Numbered from the stretch's first letter, positions 7,632 through 17,906 are shown. The stretch is 64,000 bases of DNA from Granulicella sp. dw_53 (GCF_018449545.1 NZ_JAAVUR010000001.1:558001-622000); one strand, 5' to 3'. The notes: a model not told the origin generated them from the letters alone. A program made the numbers and translations.

Positions 7632-10099
7632 TCTTCTTCTGCTCGCAAAAGAGTCGCCGTTCCAAAGTTCTGCAGCACCCGACGCTGAATGGCATCGACT
7701 TCCTAGAGGTCTGCAGCGCGGAGCCAAGTTGCGACTGCGGCAAACTCCTCTTCATTACCTTTCTCAAAGACGCTCGCCCTCTTTACCTCTCCATCGACGA
7801 GATTCGCATTTCAGGAGGAGCTTCCTCTCAGGCGCTCGCGACCATCGTCTCCATCAAACAACCTACTGCGAACAATCCTCGCCTCCTCACAGTTGAACTT
7901 GTAAACGGAGGAGACTTTTCGACTTATAATCTTTCGCTCCACGCCAACGCCGCGACCGCTGATCCTCCCGACGGAGTCGATCCACAACTCTCAGCCGTTG
8001 ACTTCTCCTTTAAGGCGGACTGCCCCACGGTCTCCGACTGCCTTCCCGATAACTGCTGTCCTCCAGAACACAAAGCTGTTCCAGACATCAACTATCTTGC
8101 GAAAGACTACGAGGCCTTCCGCCAGGTCTTTCTCGATCGACTCGCCGTCCTCTCGCCGCAGTGGACCGAGACCCATGCTTCCGATCTAGGTATGGCTATG
8201 GTTGAGACTCTTGCCTATACCGCAGACAGTCTCAGCTACCAGCAGGACGCCGTTGGAACCGAAGCTTACATCGGCACTGCGCGTAGCCGCATCTCTATGC
8301 GTCGTCATGCAAAGCTCGTCGACTATCAGATCAGCGAAGGCTCAAATGCTCGCACATGGATCTATCTCAGGGCCGCAGGCACCGGCACTGTACTACCAGC
8401 GGGCACGCGCCTCTTCCCACGCATTCCTAGTCTCCCTCCCAGCATTGAGCCAACGAGCTTACACGCTCGACAGCTTACAACCGACTCTTCTCTTGCCTTC
8501 GCCACGATGGAAGAGACGAAGCTGTATCAACAGCAGAATGAAATTAAAATTTATACGTGGGGAGATTCTGGTTGCTGCCTGCCTGTAGGAACAACGGAGA
8601 CAACTTTCGTCAACACCATCGACACTCTCCAGCCCGGATCCGTCTTACTATTTGAAGAAGTTCTTGGCCCCCACACCGGTGATCCCGACGATGCGGACCC
8701 ATCGAAGCGTTGGGTCGTCCGTCTGACCGCCGTCCAGACGGTTGACTTCGCAAACCGCGTACTCTCCGATCCACTTACCGGCGCTGCGATCACCCGTGTG
8801 TGGTGGGCTCCTGAAGATGCTCTTCCTTTTCCGCTCTGCATCTCTTCCACGGCCGACGCCCCGCCTAAGGCACCTCCGCTTTCAGACATCAGTGTGGCTC
8901 GCGGAAACATGGTTCCCGCCGACCATGGAACATGGATTGATCTCGAAGAACTACAGGCGGTTCCACCACTTTCATCCACGCCGGTTGAAGGTTCAAGCTG
9001 CACCTGCGACTCCGATAGTCCGGTTCAAGCAGCACGTTCGCGTTACTTTCCGAAGCTTCTTCGAACTCCACTCACCTTTGCGGCTGATTTCAACCCCTCC
9101 GCACCTGCATCTGCGTTCTTCAGTACCCCCACAAATCTAACTGTCCGCCCGCAGTTACAAATCCGGGACGACCAAGCTAACGATTGGCCCGTCGTCAAGG
9201 ATCTACTCTCTACTCGTGAGGCTCAGCGCGGCTGCGTCGCCGAAATAGAGGCAGACGGGACCACTTTTCTTCGCTTTGGAGACGGAGTCAATGGCGCTGC
9301 CGCAGAGGTTGGAATGTCGTTCACCGCCCGCTATCGCATTGGAAATGGAGCTGCTGGCAACATAGGCCGGGACACCATCGGCCATATCCTCACTGATGTC
9401 CCTGGCATCGAGATTGTGCGCAATCCTCTCGCAGCCGCCGGCGGTGTCGATCCCGAGTCGATCGTCTCTATTCGCCAGCGTGCACCGTTCGCGTTTCGGA
9501 CGCAGTTCCGCGCCGTGACAGAAGACGACTACGCCGCCGTGGCCATCCTCGATCCAGCCATCGCCGAAGCTCGTGGCACCTTGCGATGGACCGGAAGCTG
9601 GTACACCGCCTTCATCTCCATCGATACCGCCTCTGTAGCAGCTCCATCGCCTGGTCTCATCCACGACACAAAGAAGCGTCTGAATCTCTTCCGTATGACA
9701 GGTACAGATTTTGCCATAGAGGGCGCTATCATCGTCGGCCTTCGTATCACCCTGAACGTTTGCGTTGATCCAACACATTTTCGCAGCGAGGTAAGCGACG
9801 CGCTGATGCACCTCTTCATCACCGGCGACCAATGCAGCGGACAGTCCGGCCTTCTTAATTCTCAGCACTTTACGTTTGGGGAAACCATCTACGCGAGCCC
9901 TCTTATAGCTGCGGCACAAGCCGTCGAAGGGGTCACTTCTGTCACTCTCGCAACTTTTAGCCGCATGGACGATCCATCCATCGACGGCACTTCAACGGGC
10001 TTTTTGGTCATGCGCCGTCTTGAGATCGCCCGCTGCGACAACGATCCTAATCGCCTCGACCACGGTCTATTCGCTCTCGCTATGGATGGTGGCAAATGA
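7628..10099 (+). CDS. J-like putative baseplate assembly protein 1 (Pvc11-type)
   Basis: An 823-residue protein with a GTG start overlapping the gp25-like stop. Residues ~1-140 include a Cys-rich lead (CSAEPSCDCGK and later CPTVSDCLPDNCCPPEH). The baseplate-J-like part begins with INYLAKDYEAFRQVFLDRLA, then HASDLGMAMVETLAYTADSL and RISMRRHAKLVDYQISEGSN, all typical of the putative baseplate assembly protein family. The C-terminal third has FLRFGDGVNGAAAEVG and the YRIGNGAAGNIGRDTIGHI segment, which are J-family hallmarks. It forms wedge arms with the next protein. The stop overlaps the next start by 4 bases. Confidence 0.9.
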   Translation: MIFFCSQKSRRSKVLQHPTLNGIDFLEVCSAEPSCDCGKLLFITFLKDARPLYLSIDEIRISGGASSQALATIVSIKQPTANNPRLLTVELVNGGDFSTYNLSLHANAATADPPDGVDPQLSAVDFSFKADCPTVSDCLPDNCCPPEHKAVPDINYLAKDYEAFRQVFLDRLAVLSPQWTETHASDLGMAMVETLAYTADSLSYQQDAVGTEAYIGTARSRISMRRHAKLVDYQISEGSNARTWIYLRAAGTGTVLPAGTRLFPRIPSLPPSIEPTSLHARQLTTDSSLAFATMEETKLYQQQNEIKIYTWGDSGCCLPVGTTETTFVNTIDTLQPGSVLLFEEVLGPHTGDPDDADPSKRWVVRLTAVQTVDFANRVLSDPLTGAAITRVWWAPEDALPFPLCISSTADAPPKAPPLSDISVARGNMVPADHGTWIDLEELQAVPPLSSTPVEGSSCTCDSDSPVQAARSRYFPKLLRTPLTFAADFNPSAPASAFFSTPTNLTVRPQLQIRDDQANDWPVVKDLLSTREAQRGCVAEIEADGTTFLRFGDGVNGAAAEVGMSFTARYRIGNGAAGNIGRDTIGHILTDVPGIEIVRNPLAAAGGVDPESIVSIRQRAPFAFRTQFRAVTEDDYAAVAILDPAIAEARGTLRWTGSWYTAFISIDTASVAAPSPGLIHDTKKRLNLFRMTGTDFAIEGAIIVGLRITLNVCVDPTHFRSEVSDALMHLFITGDQCSGQSGLLNSQHFTFGETIYASPLIAAAQAVEGVTSVTLATFSRMDDPSIDGTSTGFLVMRRLEIARCDNDPNRLDHGLFALAMDGGK

Positions 10100-13068
10100 A
10101 CGGTGCTTGCCAATCAAATCTCCCGCAGCTCTGTGGCTGCTGCGCTGGCGTGGGTCCGGAGACTCCGCAACTCATCTTCAATCGCTCCGGCCTCTCCCGC
10201 ATCGCCTACCGCGTTGGCACGTACAGTAGCTTCAACGCCAGCATGCTCGCGGCACTCTCTGATCCTGAACTCCTCGCTCTCGGTGCGCTTCGGACTCGCG
10301 ATCCTTCTGACTTCACCGTCGCTCTCATCGACAGTTACGCAGTCGTGGCGGACATCCTCAGCTTCTATCAGGAGCGGCTTGCGAACGAAGCCTTCTTACG
10401 GACTGCGTTGGACCAGCGCTCCGTCTTTTCCCTCGCAGCTCTCGTCGGATTCGTTCCTTCACCCGGGGTCTCGGCATCCGCGTACCTTGCCTATACGCTC
10501 AATGACGCGCCTGGTTCACCGGACAACGTTCTCATCCCAGCAGGCAGCCGCGTTCAAAGTGTTCCCGGTCCCGGCGAGAAGCCCCAGACCTTTGAGACCT
10601 CCGCAGACGTCACCGCCACCATCGCTGCAAATGCAATCTCTCCGCAGACGACTCTGCCATGGACTATCTCACCCGGCGACACTTCCACATGGATCGCTGG
10701 CAATGCCAATAATCTCTCAGTGGGAGACGCGCTTCTCTTCGTCAGCGACAGCCTTCACACATCCCTATCCTCTGGGCCTGCAGACTTCCATCTGATCTCT
10801 GCCGTCACTCTTGACCCGGTCTCCGGAAACACCTTCGTCCAATGGAACCAACCCATCGCCGATAGCTTTCCCTCGGGCAGTGATACGTTTCTCTACGTTC
10901 TGCGTAAGAAGACTGCGCTCTTCGGCTCACAAGCTCCGAATCCCTGGTCGATCTTCAACAGCAGCAGTAACCCTGCACAGTCCAAGACCCTTCCCGGATT
11001 TCCCGATGTCAAAGACGTAGGTGACGACTGGACCTTTCAGTACTCCCGCAACAGTGGTGAGATCAATCTCGATAGCTCCATCCCCGGTCTAGCACCTGTC
11101 CACAATGGCGAGTCTCAATGGGCCGTCTTCGTCTCTAGAAGCTACACCGCTCTATTTCGGATCACCGACGCCACCGAGACGGGACCAAACTTTTATACCC
11201 TTACCTCCAAGACATCGCATCTCGTACTGGATGATGGCCAGGTGCTCGTCAACAACTCGCAGTCTGTCGCGTCTCTCAATCGGCTTGTCGATAAAATTAG
11301 TCAATTCGAAGATACTCGACTCAACTCTTTGCGCTGGCATAATTCTGACTTCGTCAGCGAAGTTACCGCCCCACAGCAACGCAGGTTAGACGAACTCGTC
11401 AGTTCCCTCACCTCGGTCTCTCAGGATGATGTCCTCGCGAGCATCGTCACCGATACTCGGAATACCACCGCTTATGTTCAGAGCAATCTACTCATCCCTG
11501 CGGCGCCGCCCCTTATCTCTTGGGATCTGGGTAGTTTGTACCCAAGGCAAGAACATATGTTGAGGCCGATGGAGGGCACCAACATTGACCTGGTTGGGGG
11601 GCAACGCATCCACTCTGGCGATGCTATCGCCATCTCAGGCAAGCGTCTCCGCCTCACTCTATCTATCGCCATTGGGGCTTCCTTTGTTCCAGATCACACT
11701 TCAGGCAGTCTACCCGTTACTGCGGGCCAGATCTTCATCGTCGAGGCTTTCCCTCCAACCATCGACGTTGCCGGAAATACGACGTGGCAGGTCCTTACGC
11801 TTGAAGGAGTCGCCGGTTCCCTCCATCCTGGCAGTTCGTCGTTGCAACTTCTTCCCGCCGGCAAGAAAGATAGTGTCGTCAGCGAGTCCGTCCTTATCAG
11901 CGAAACCTCCATCTCCGGCGCTATCACGACGCTGACCCTAAGCGAACCACTCGACCGAATCTATGACCGCTCGACCGTCACCGTGAACGCAAACGTCGTC
12001 TTAGCCACACATGGCGAGACCATGCACGAGATCCTTGGCAGTGGAGACGCCACCAATCCACACCTTAAGTTAGCCCTCAAGCAATCTCCCCTTACCTTCC
12101 TGAGTTCACCTATCGGCAGCGGGGCGCAATCTACACTTGAAGTGTGGGTCAACAATCTGAAGTGGGGCAACGTCGACAATCTTCTCTCTTCTCATCCTGC
12201 TGATCGCGTCTTCGTTACGCACATCGGCTATGACGGCAAGGTTGTAGTCGAATTCGGCGATGGCGTCGAAGGCGCACGTCCTCCCACGGGGCAGCTCAAT
12301 ATCCGTACCACCTACCGCAAGGGTGTCGGCGCGGCGGGTATGGTCGTCGCGGGTCAGCTCTCACAAGCTGTCGATCGACCCCAAGGGTTGAGCGCCGTTG
12401 TCAATCCAGATCCTGCAAGCGGTGGAGCCGATCCGGATACTGCACAAGCAGCCCGCAAGAGTGCACCGCTTCACACTCTCACCCTCGAACGCGTCGTTTC
12501 GCTCGAGGACTATCAGAACTTCGCGCTGGCCTTCGCGGGCATCGCTACCGCTCTTGCGACATGGACTTGGTTCGGCCGGAACCGTGGCATCTTCCTCACC
12601 ATTGCAGGTGCAGGAGGTGCCATTCTTAAAGCGGATGATCCGACGCTGCTCAACCTCGTAAAGGCTCTTCGCTCATCCGGCAATCCGTACCTTCCTATCG
12701 AGGCGGCTGCCTTCTATCCGATCTTGTTTGAGATCGGTGCCAGCATCCGCGTAGACCGCGCAAACTATGACCCCACCCTCGTCCTCGCGCAAGTCTGGGA
12801 CGACCTTACTTCCAACTTCGCCTTCGAACGTCGCTTACTTGGACAAGGCGTCGCGCAGAGCGAGATCATCCAGATCATCCAGCAAGTCCCTGGGGTCATC
12901 GCGCTTGAGCTCACCGCCTTCAACCGGCAGGGCGCCACATCTACAACGCCCCTTGCGCCCGTCCTCCGAGCGTCCGCACCCAGCACCGGTAGCAACACCG
13001 TCCCGTCCCCCGCCGAGATGCTACTCCTCGATCCGGCCTCGATCGCCAACCTGAGAGTGTGGTCATGA
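10096..13068 (+). CDS. J-like putative baseplate assembly protein 2 (Pvc12-type)
   Basis: A 990-residue protein. The N-terminus has a dense Cys cluster, CQSNLPQLCGCCAGVGPETP, followed by SGLSRIAYRVGTY and DFTVALIDSYAVVADILSFY, the pattern of the second large J-like protein in eCIS loci. The C-terminal region contains VVVEFGDGVEGARPPTGQLN, TYRKGVGAAG and SLEDYQNFALAFAGI, matching the J core. It is expected to pair with the preceding 823-residue protein in the wedge. It starts at an ATGA overlap and its stop overlaps the next ATG. Large low-complexity Ser/Thr-rich stretches lie between the two conserved ends. Confidence 0.88.
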   Translation: MNGACQSNLPQLCGCCAGVGPETPQLIFNRSGLSRIAYRVGTYSSFNASMLAALSDPELLALGALRTRDPSDFTVALIDSYAVVADILSFYQERLANEAFLRTALDQRSVFSLAALVGFVPSPGVSASAYLAYTLNDAPGSPDNVLIPAGSRVQSVPGPGEKPQTFETSADVTATIAANAISPQTTLPWTISPGDTSTWIAGNANNLSVGDALLFVSDSLHTSLSSGPADFHLISAVTLDPVSGNTFVQWNQPIADSFPSGSDTFLYVLRKKTALFGSQAPNPWSIFNSSSNPAQSKTLPGFPDVKDVGDDWTFQYSRNSGEINLDSSIPGLAPVHNGESQWAVFVSRSYTALFRITDATETGPNFYTLTSKTSHLVLDDGQVLVNNSQSVASLNRLVDKISQFEDTRLNSLRWHNSDFVSEVTAPQQRRLDELVSSLTSVSQDDVLASIVTDTRNTTAYVQSNLLIPAAPPLISWDLGSLYPRQEHMLRPMEGTNIDLVGGQRIHSGDAIAISGKRLRLTLSIAIGASFVPDHTSGSLPVTAGQIFIVEAFPPTIDVAGNTTWQVLTLEGVAGSLHPGSSSLQLLPAGKKDSVVSESVLISETSISGAITTLTLSEPLDRIYDRSTVTVNANVVLATHGETMHEILGSGDATNPHLKLALKQSPLTFLSSPIGSGAQSTLEVWVNNLKWGNVDNLLSSHPADRVFVTHIGYDGKVVVEFGDGVEGARPPTGQLNIRTTYRKGVGAAGMVVAGQLSQAVDRPQGLSAVVNPDPASGGADPDTAQAARKSAPLHTLTLERVVSLEDYQNFALAFAGIATALATWTWFGRNRGIFLTIAGAGGAILKADDPTLLNLVKALRSSGNPYLPIEAAAFYPILFEIGASIRVDRANYDPTLVLAQVWDDLTSNFAFERRLLGQGVAQSEIIQIIQQVPGVIALELTAFNRQGATSTTPLAPVLRASAPSTGSNTVPSPAEMLLLDPASIANLRVWS

Positions 13069-15374
13069 GCTTCGATGCCAAACAGATGTATGCTCTTCTT
13101 CCCGCCATCTATCGCACGCGAGATGTCGAAAACGGATCGCCTCTCTTTGCTCTCTTCTCCGTCATCGCCGCGCAGGGCGCGGTGCTCGAAGAGAATATTC
13201 GTCAGCTTTATGACGACGAGTTCATCGAGACCTGCGCACCCTGGGTCGTTCCCTACATCGGTGACCTCGTCGGTTCAAGCACGATCTACGAGATCGCCGG
13301 AGTCCTCTCTGGCCGTCGCGCGGAGATTGCTAACACCATCGGCTACCGCCGCCGCAAAGGCACCCTCCTTGCTCTCGAGCAGGTATCGATGGATGTATCA
13401 AGCCGCCCTGCCGCCGCCGTAGAGTACTTCCAACGTCTCATCACGACGGAGAGCATGCGGAATGTCCGGCCACACCACGTTGCAACGACAGATCTCCGTC
13501 GCGGCGAGCACTTCGAAACTATGGGCTCCGCCTTTGACAGACTCAATCGAACCGTCGATGTGCGCCGCATCGCTCCACGCCTGCGTGCTCACCCCACCCC
13601 CGATGCCACACCGCTCGAAGTGGATCTTCACGGTCCTGGCCGCTTCAATATTCCCGACGTCGGCATCTACCTCTGGCGTTGGCAAAGCTTTCCTGTCACA
13701 CATGCACCAGCCTTCCGGGTGGACGATCGCCGTTACAAATTCAGTCCGCTCGGGCAGGATGCGCCGATCTTCAACACCCTCTTGAAACGCGAGTCCTTCA
13801 GCCGCGTCACCACGAGGCTCGACGTTCCCCAACCCATCTCCCGTCGCGAACTTCATGCAGATCAGAAGAGCGACACACCCCAGATCTATGGTCCCGACAA
13901 GAGCCTCGCTCTTTTTCTCGACGGAGTCCTTATTGATCGAGCCAGCATCTGCGTTCGGGATCTGTCCAACGATCCCGCATCCATCACCGGGCGGTGGAAC
14001 TGCACTCCGGCCAGCCGCATCGCCATTGATCCCATTCTTGGCCGTATCGCATTCGGTACAGAAGTTCCTGTTCCCTCCGACCTTCGCCTTAGCTTCAACT
14101 ACGGCTTTCCCGCCGAGATCGGTGGTGGCTCTTACGATCGCACGGTAAGCCTCGCGGATCTTATCAAGGCTCACTTCAGCTTCACTGCGTTCGTCGGGTC
14201 TCCCGCGACACCCACGCTCTCTGATGCGATCGCTGCCTGGAACCTCGCACCTCGAGGATCGGTCGGCCAAATCGTCCTTCCCGAATTCGAGTCTTTCTTT
14301 ACCGGCCCTGAGATTCCCGTCGTTACGGTACCGGCGACCAGCCGTCTCATGATCCTTTCTGCTCACCTCAACACCACAAACACCGGCGAGGTCATGTTGA
14401 ACTTCAACAACTCCCGCGCCACGGTCCATGGAAATATCGCAGTTCAAGGCGCTCGGAGCTTCACTTCCAAAGGCGAAGAGCAACCCATTGGTCAGGTTCT
14501 CCTCAGCGGCATCTGCTTTGCTGGTTCCATCACTCTCTCGGGGGATCCCGTCGACCTGTCACTGCTCGATTGCACCCTCGTCCCTGGACTCGGGCTCACG
14601 AGTTCCGGCGCGCAGTTCCAGCCCGGAGAGCCCAGCATTGTCAACAAAGCGATTGGAGCGAACCTCTCACTCGTCCGCTCGATCTCCGGCCCTATAGCTA
14701 CTGCTCTCGGTGGAATAACTCGCATCTGCTCCAGCTTCGTGGATGCAGACAGCCCCTGCTGCGCAGCGTACGCCGGTTCCGATCTCATCGACGAGGGAGC
14801 CGATCTTCACGTCGAGGACTCCACCATCATTGGAAAGGTCCGGACTAACACTATGGAGCTCGCCTCCAACACCATCTTCATCGCCCGCCGCGCGCGTAAC
14901 GACCCATGGGCTGCTGCCGTCTGGTGCAGTCGACGTCAGAGCGGTTGCGTCCGCTTCTCTTTTGTTCCGTCTGACTCGCTCACCCCACGCCGTTATCGCT
15001 GCCTGCCTGAGACAGTCGCTCAGGAGGGTGCGTTCGAGCCGAAGTTTATAACTCTTCACTACGGCCATCCCTCTTACGGACTGCTCTCTGGAGATGTCCC
15101 TCTCGCCATCTGGACAGGCGCTTCAGACGGCTCGCAGATGGGCGCATACAACATGCTTCAAGAGACCGAAGCCATCCGCAACGTCCAACTGCGTGCCCCC
15201 GAGTTCCTTCCCTTCGGCTTGGAGTCTGGTGTCTTCCTTGAGCCTAGCCGGTCTGCTCTCATACATCCCATTCCCTTTCCGTCCGCGTACGGGCTGCCGC
15301 GAAAGGCCAGTTGCTGCGACGACGACGCCTTGGACGAGGTCTGGTTCATCGGTATTGGCGCAGGACTGATCTAA
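13065..15374 (+). CDS. phage tail protein I-like wedge protein with long C-terminal extension
   Basis: A 769-residue protein; ATG 13065 gives the ATGA overlap used through this cluster and is preferred over GTG 13059. Residues ~1-120 match the P2 tail protein I family (MYALLPAIYRTRDVENGSPL; ETCAPWVVPYIGDLVG). The rest is far longer than phage gpI (~200 residues). Residues ~420-600 are rich in short strands that suggest a beta-helix, and the C-terminal block has ITLHYGHPSYGLLSGDVPL, then GASDGSQMGAYNMLQETEAI and FLPFGLESGVF. The last block resembles, from memory, long gpI-like proteins of actinobacterial and cyanobacterial eCIS loci. A role as structural adaptor for fibres is inference. Confidence 0.8.
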   Translation: MSFDAKQMYALLPAIYRTRDVENGSPLFALFSVIAAQGAVLEENIRQLYDDEFIETCAPWVVPYIGDLVGSSTIYEIAGVLSGRRAEIANTIGYRRRKGTLLALEQVSMDVSSRPAAAVEYFQRLITTESMRNVRPHHVATTDLRRGEHFETMGSAFDRLNRTVDVRRIAPRLRAHPTPDATPLEVDLHGPGRFNIPDVGIYLWRWQSFPVTHAPAFRVDDRRYKFSPLGQDAPIFNTLLKRESFSRVTTRLDVPQPISRRELHADQKSDTPQIYGPDKSLALFLDGVLIDRASICVRDLSNDPASITGRWNCTPASRIAIDPILGRIAFGTEVPVPSDLRLSFNYGFPAEIGGGSYDRTVSLADLIKAHFSFTAFVGSPATPTLSDAIAAWNLAPRGSVGQIVLPEFESFFTGPEIPVVTVPATSRLMILSAHLNTTNTGEVMLNFNNSRATVHGNIAVQGARSFTSKGEEQPIGQVLLSGICFAGSITLSGDPVDLSLLDCTLVPGLGLTSSGAQFQPGEPSIVNKAIGANLSLVRSISGPIATALGGITRICSSFVDADSPCCAAYAGSDLIDEGADLHVEDSTIIGKVRTNTMELASNTIFIARRARNDPWAAAVWCSRRQSGCVRFSFVPSDSLTPRRYRCLPETVAQEGAFEPKFITLHYGHPSYGLLSGDVPLAIWTGASDGSQMGAYNMLQETEAIRNVQLRAPEFLPFGLESGVFLEPSRSALIHPIPFPSAYGLPRKASCCDDDALDEVWFIGIGAGLI

Positions 15375-15438
15375 CCTTGCATCTCCATCGGGCCTGTTCG
15401 TTTGCATGTGCACCGCTAAGAAAGAAGGAGAAAGTCTC

Positions 15439-17874
15439 ATGAAAGGCGACTTCAGTCGTATTCGCTTCAATCCGAAAAAAAACTACACTGCCGTCCTTGA
15501 GCAGCAGGGCCGCGTCGCACTCGACGCCGACGCCAACGAACAGAGCGTTATCCTCGAACACATCCGTGACACCGAAGTCATCGACATGATAGGACCCTTC
15601 GGCGGTCCCATTCACGATGCAGGCTTCGCCATCTCCGCTTCTGGCAGCTCTATCTCTATCGGTGCGGGCCGATACTACGTTCATGGCATCCTCTGCGAAA
15701 GCCCGGCACCGATCGATTACAGCGCGCAGCCCTTTCTCCTGGGTCCTATGAACTCAGCATCCGATCTACTCAACCAACTCAGTAACGGTAAGGTCGCGTC
15801 GCTCCAGCTCTTTCTCGAGGTCTGGCAACGCTTAGTTACAAGTCTCGAAGATCCCTGTCTGCTAGAACCTGCGCTCGGACAGGCTGATACGACTGTCCGT
15901 CGCCAGACCGTCTGGCGTGTCGTAGCCTCCCTCGCTGCTCCGCAGACACAAGTCAGTTCCGCGATCGATGATCTTCTGAACCGGCCGGGGCTTCTCAAAG
16001 ATATTAAACGCTTCGTTACGGTCGTCGATGAACGCGCTGTCCTTAACTCCGTCTCCCTCGCCGACAGAGCCACAGTTGACCTGCAGTCCAGCAAGACGAC
16101 TCAAGCTGCGCTCGACTGCTGCGCCTCCATGACTCTTCCCGCGCAGACCAAGCCCAGCGGTCGTCTCACCGCACAGACGAATGACGGCGGCTCTGATTGC
16201 TCCTGCGAGCCTACCCCCTCCGCGGGCTTTCGCGGTTTGGAAAACCAGCTCTACCGCATCGAAATCCATCACGGCGGCACCGGATCCCAGGCCACCTTCA
16301 AGTGGTCGCGGGAGAACGGCTCCGTCGTCACAGCGGTCACCGACGTCTTCGGCTCCGACATAAAAGTCGATAGCCTCGGCCCCGATGCCAATCTTGGCTT
16401 CAGTCCGGGTCAATGGGTGGAACTCACGGACGACCTTGACCTATTCGGCATAGCTCCTAACCAGCCTGGAGATCTCTTCCAGATACAGAGCACTACTCCC
16501 GAGCGGCGCACCATCACCACTACCGCGCCCGCTTCAAAGGTCGATCGAACGAAAAACGCCCGTCTACGGCGATGGGATCAGAACGGTGCAACCCTCACCG
16601 CCACAGGAATTCCCCTTTCTCCTGGAACCTGGATCGGTCTGGAAAACGGTATCCAGATTCAATTCACTGAGGGCGACTACGCCTCCGGTGATTTCTGGCT
16701 CATCCCTGCCCGAACTGCCTCGGGCGCCATCGATTGGCCTCCATGCGGCTCCGATGATGCCGCCTTCCAGCAGCCGCATCGAACTCCCATCTATCGCGCT
16801 CCACTTGCCTGCATTCATTGGGACCCAAAATCGCAGCAGCCAGTCGTACAGGATTGCCGAAGCCTGTTCTCTCCGCTCACCGAACTGGTCAACACGCAAT
16901 CCAAAGCTCTCCACGTAACGGCCATCGACTGGAACAACGACGACGTGATAACTCTCGATCAGCTCGCCGCAAGAGGTCTTACGATCACCCTCAATTCACC
17001 ACCTACCAGCACTGTCGATCCATCTATCTTCAGCGTCGTCCTCGAAGCAGCTCTTGCCCGCGCCGACCAAGCTCGGAGTTTCGTCGGCGCGGGCGTGGGC
17101 TTTCAACCGACCGTTCTGCACAGTCTCACCGTCATCGACTCGCAGATCACAGTCAAGAGCAACCAGATCTTTTGGAATATCCCCTTCGCCAACGCACCCG
17201 CCATTCAGTGGGAGACACTCTTCTTCCTCGATGCTCTTTTGCTCCCCGGCGCTCCCTTCCGAGAGTTTGGGCGTATCCGAATCAAGCTCGCGGGACGCAA
17301 CATCTTCGCTGGGAATGGCAGTGACCGGCTATACCTCGATGGCGCAGTCCTCGGTACTCCCGCCACCCGTACCGATGGAACTTCCCGCATGGACCTCCAA
17401 CTCCCCTCCACTAACGACGAAAAGGCCAGCGACTTCGAAAGCTGGTTCTTCGTTGCTCCTACGCTCAACCTCACAAGCCTTACGATTAATAACCCCGCCG
17501 TCCAGGTCAATGTAACCGGCGGCAAAATCGCCCTCATACCACCGGGAGGCAAGACGCCTGTTACATTGCAGGCCACTCTTCAGGTCACCTACCCCGCCAT
17601 TGCCGCGACTACGGTCGCTCTTACTCTTACCGGAGTGAGCGGAGTCGGCTCCATCGTCAACGTCCAGCCTTCTGTTGTGATCGGCCAGAATCAGTCGGCA
17701 GTCTCCTTTCCCATCAACGTCATCGCCAACCCTGGTTCCAGTGCCACCGGATTGGGGAATACTCTAACCTTCACTCTCACCGCCAGTCTCGTCTCCGCCG
17801 TCTCTCTTACGAGCAGTCAGGCAGCGAACTTCACCCTCACCGGCACACCTCCTCCCATTGAAATTCCTCGCTAA
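15439..17874 (+). CDS. DUF6519 eCIS-associated protein with C-terminal Ig-like region
   Basis: An 811-residue protein. ATG 15439 is chosen because AAGGAG lies 8 bases upstream and MKGDFSRIRFNPKKNYTAVL is the conserved family start, soon followed by LEQQGRVALDADANEQ. Middle hallmarks are GLENQLYRIEIHHGGTGSQA and TFKWSRENGSV. The N-terminal and middle parts resemble surface-exposed tail proteins found with eCIS genes. The last ~130 residues are Thr/Val/Ser-rich strands (VALTLTGVSGVGSIV, LTFTLTASLVSAVSL) that read as an Ig-like or cadherin-like fold. No enzyme motif is visible. Its place after the gpI-like gene suggests a peripheral baseplate or fibre component, possibly for target binding; that is inference. 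Confidence 0.75.
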   Translation: MKGDFSRIRFNPKKNYTAVLEQQGRVALDADANEQSVILEHIRDTEVIDMIGPFGGPIHDAGFAISASGSSISIGAGRYYVHGILCESPAPIDYSAQPFLLGPMNSASDLLNQLSNGKVASLQLFLEVWQRLVTSLEDPCLLEPALGQADTTVRRQTVWRVVASLAAPQTQVSSAIDDLLNRPGLLKDIKRFVTVVDERAVLNSVSLADRATVDLQSSKTTQAALDCCASMTLPAQTKPSGRLTAQTNDGGSDCSCEPTPSAGFRGLENQLYRIEIHHGGTGSQATFKWSRENGSVVTAVTDVFGSDIKVDSLGPDANLGFSPGQWVELTDDLDLFGIAPNQPGDLFQIQSTTPERRTITTTAPASKVDRTKNARLRRWDQNGATLTATGIPLSPGTWIGLENGIQIQFTEGDYASGDFWLIPARTASGAIDWPPCGSDDAAFQQPHRTPIYRAPLACIHWDPKSQQPVVQDCRSLFSPLTELVNTQSKALHVTAIDWNNDDVITLDQLAARGLTITLNSPPTSTVDPSIFSVVLEAALARADQARSFVGAGVGFQPTVLHSLTVIDSQITVKSNQIFWNIPFANAPAIQWETLFFLDALLLPGAPFREFGRIRIKLAGRNIFAGNGSDRLYLDGAVLGTPATRTDGTSRMDLQLPSTNDEKASDFESWFFVAPTLNLTSLTINNPAVQVNVTGGKIALIPPGGKTPVTLQATLQVTYPAIAATTVALTLTGVSGVGSIVNVQPSVVIGQNQSAVSFPINVIANPGSSATGLGNTLTFTLTASLVSAVSLTSSQAANFTLTGTPPPIEIPR

Positions 17875-17906
17875 CCTTACAGATCAGGACGAATGGAGAT
17901 GCTTCA

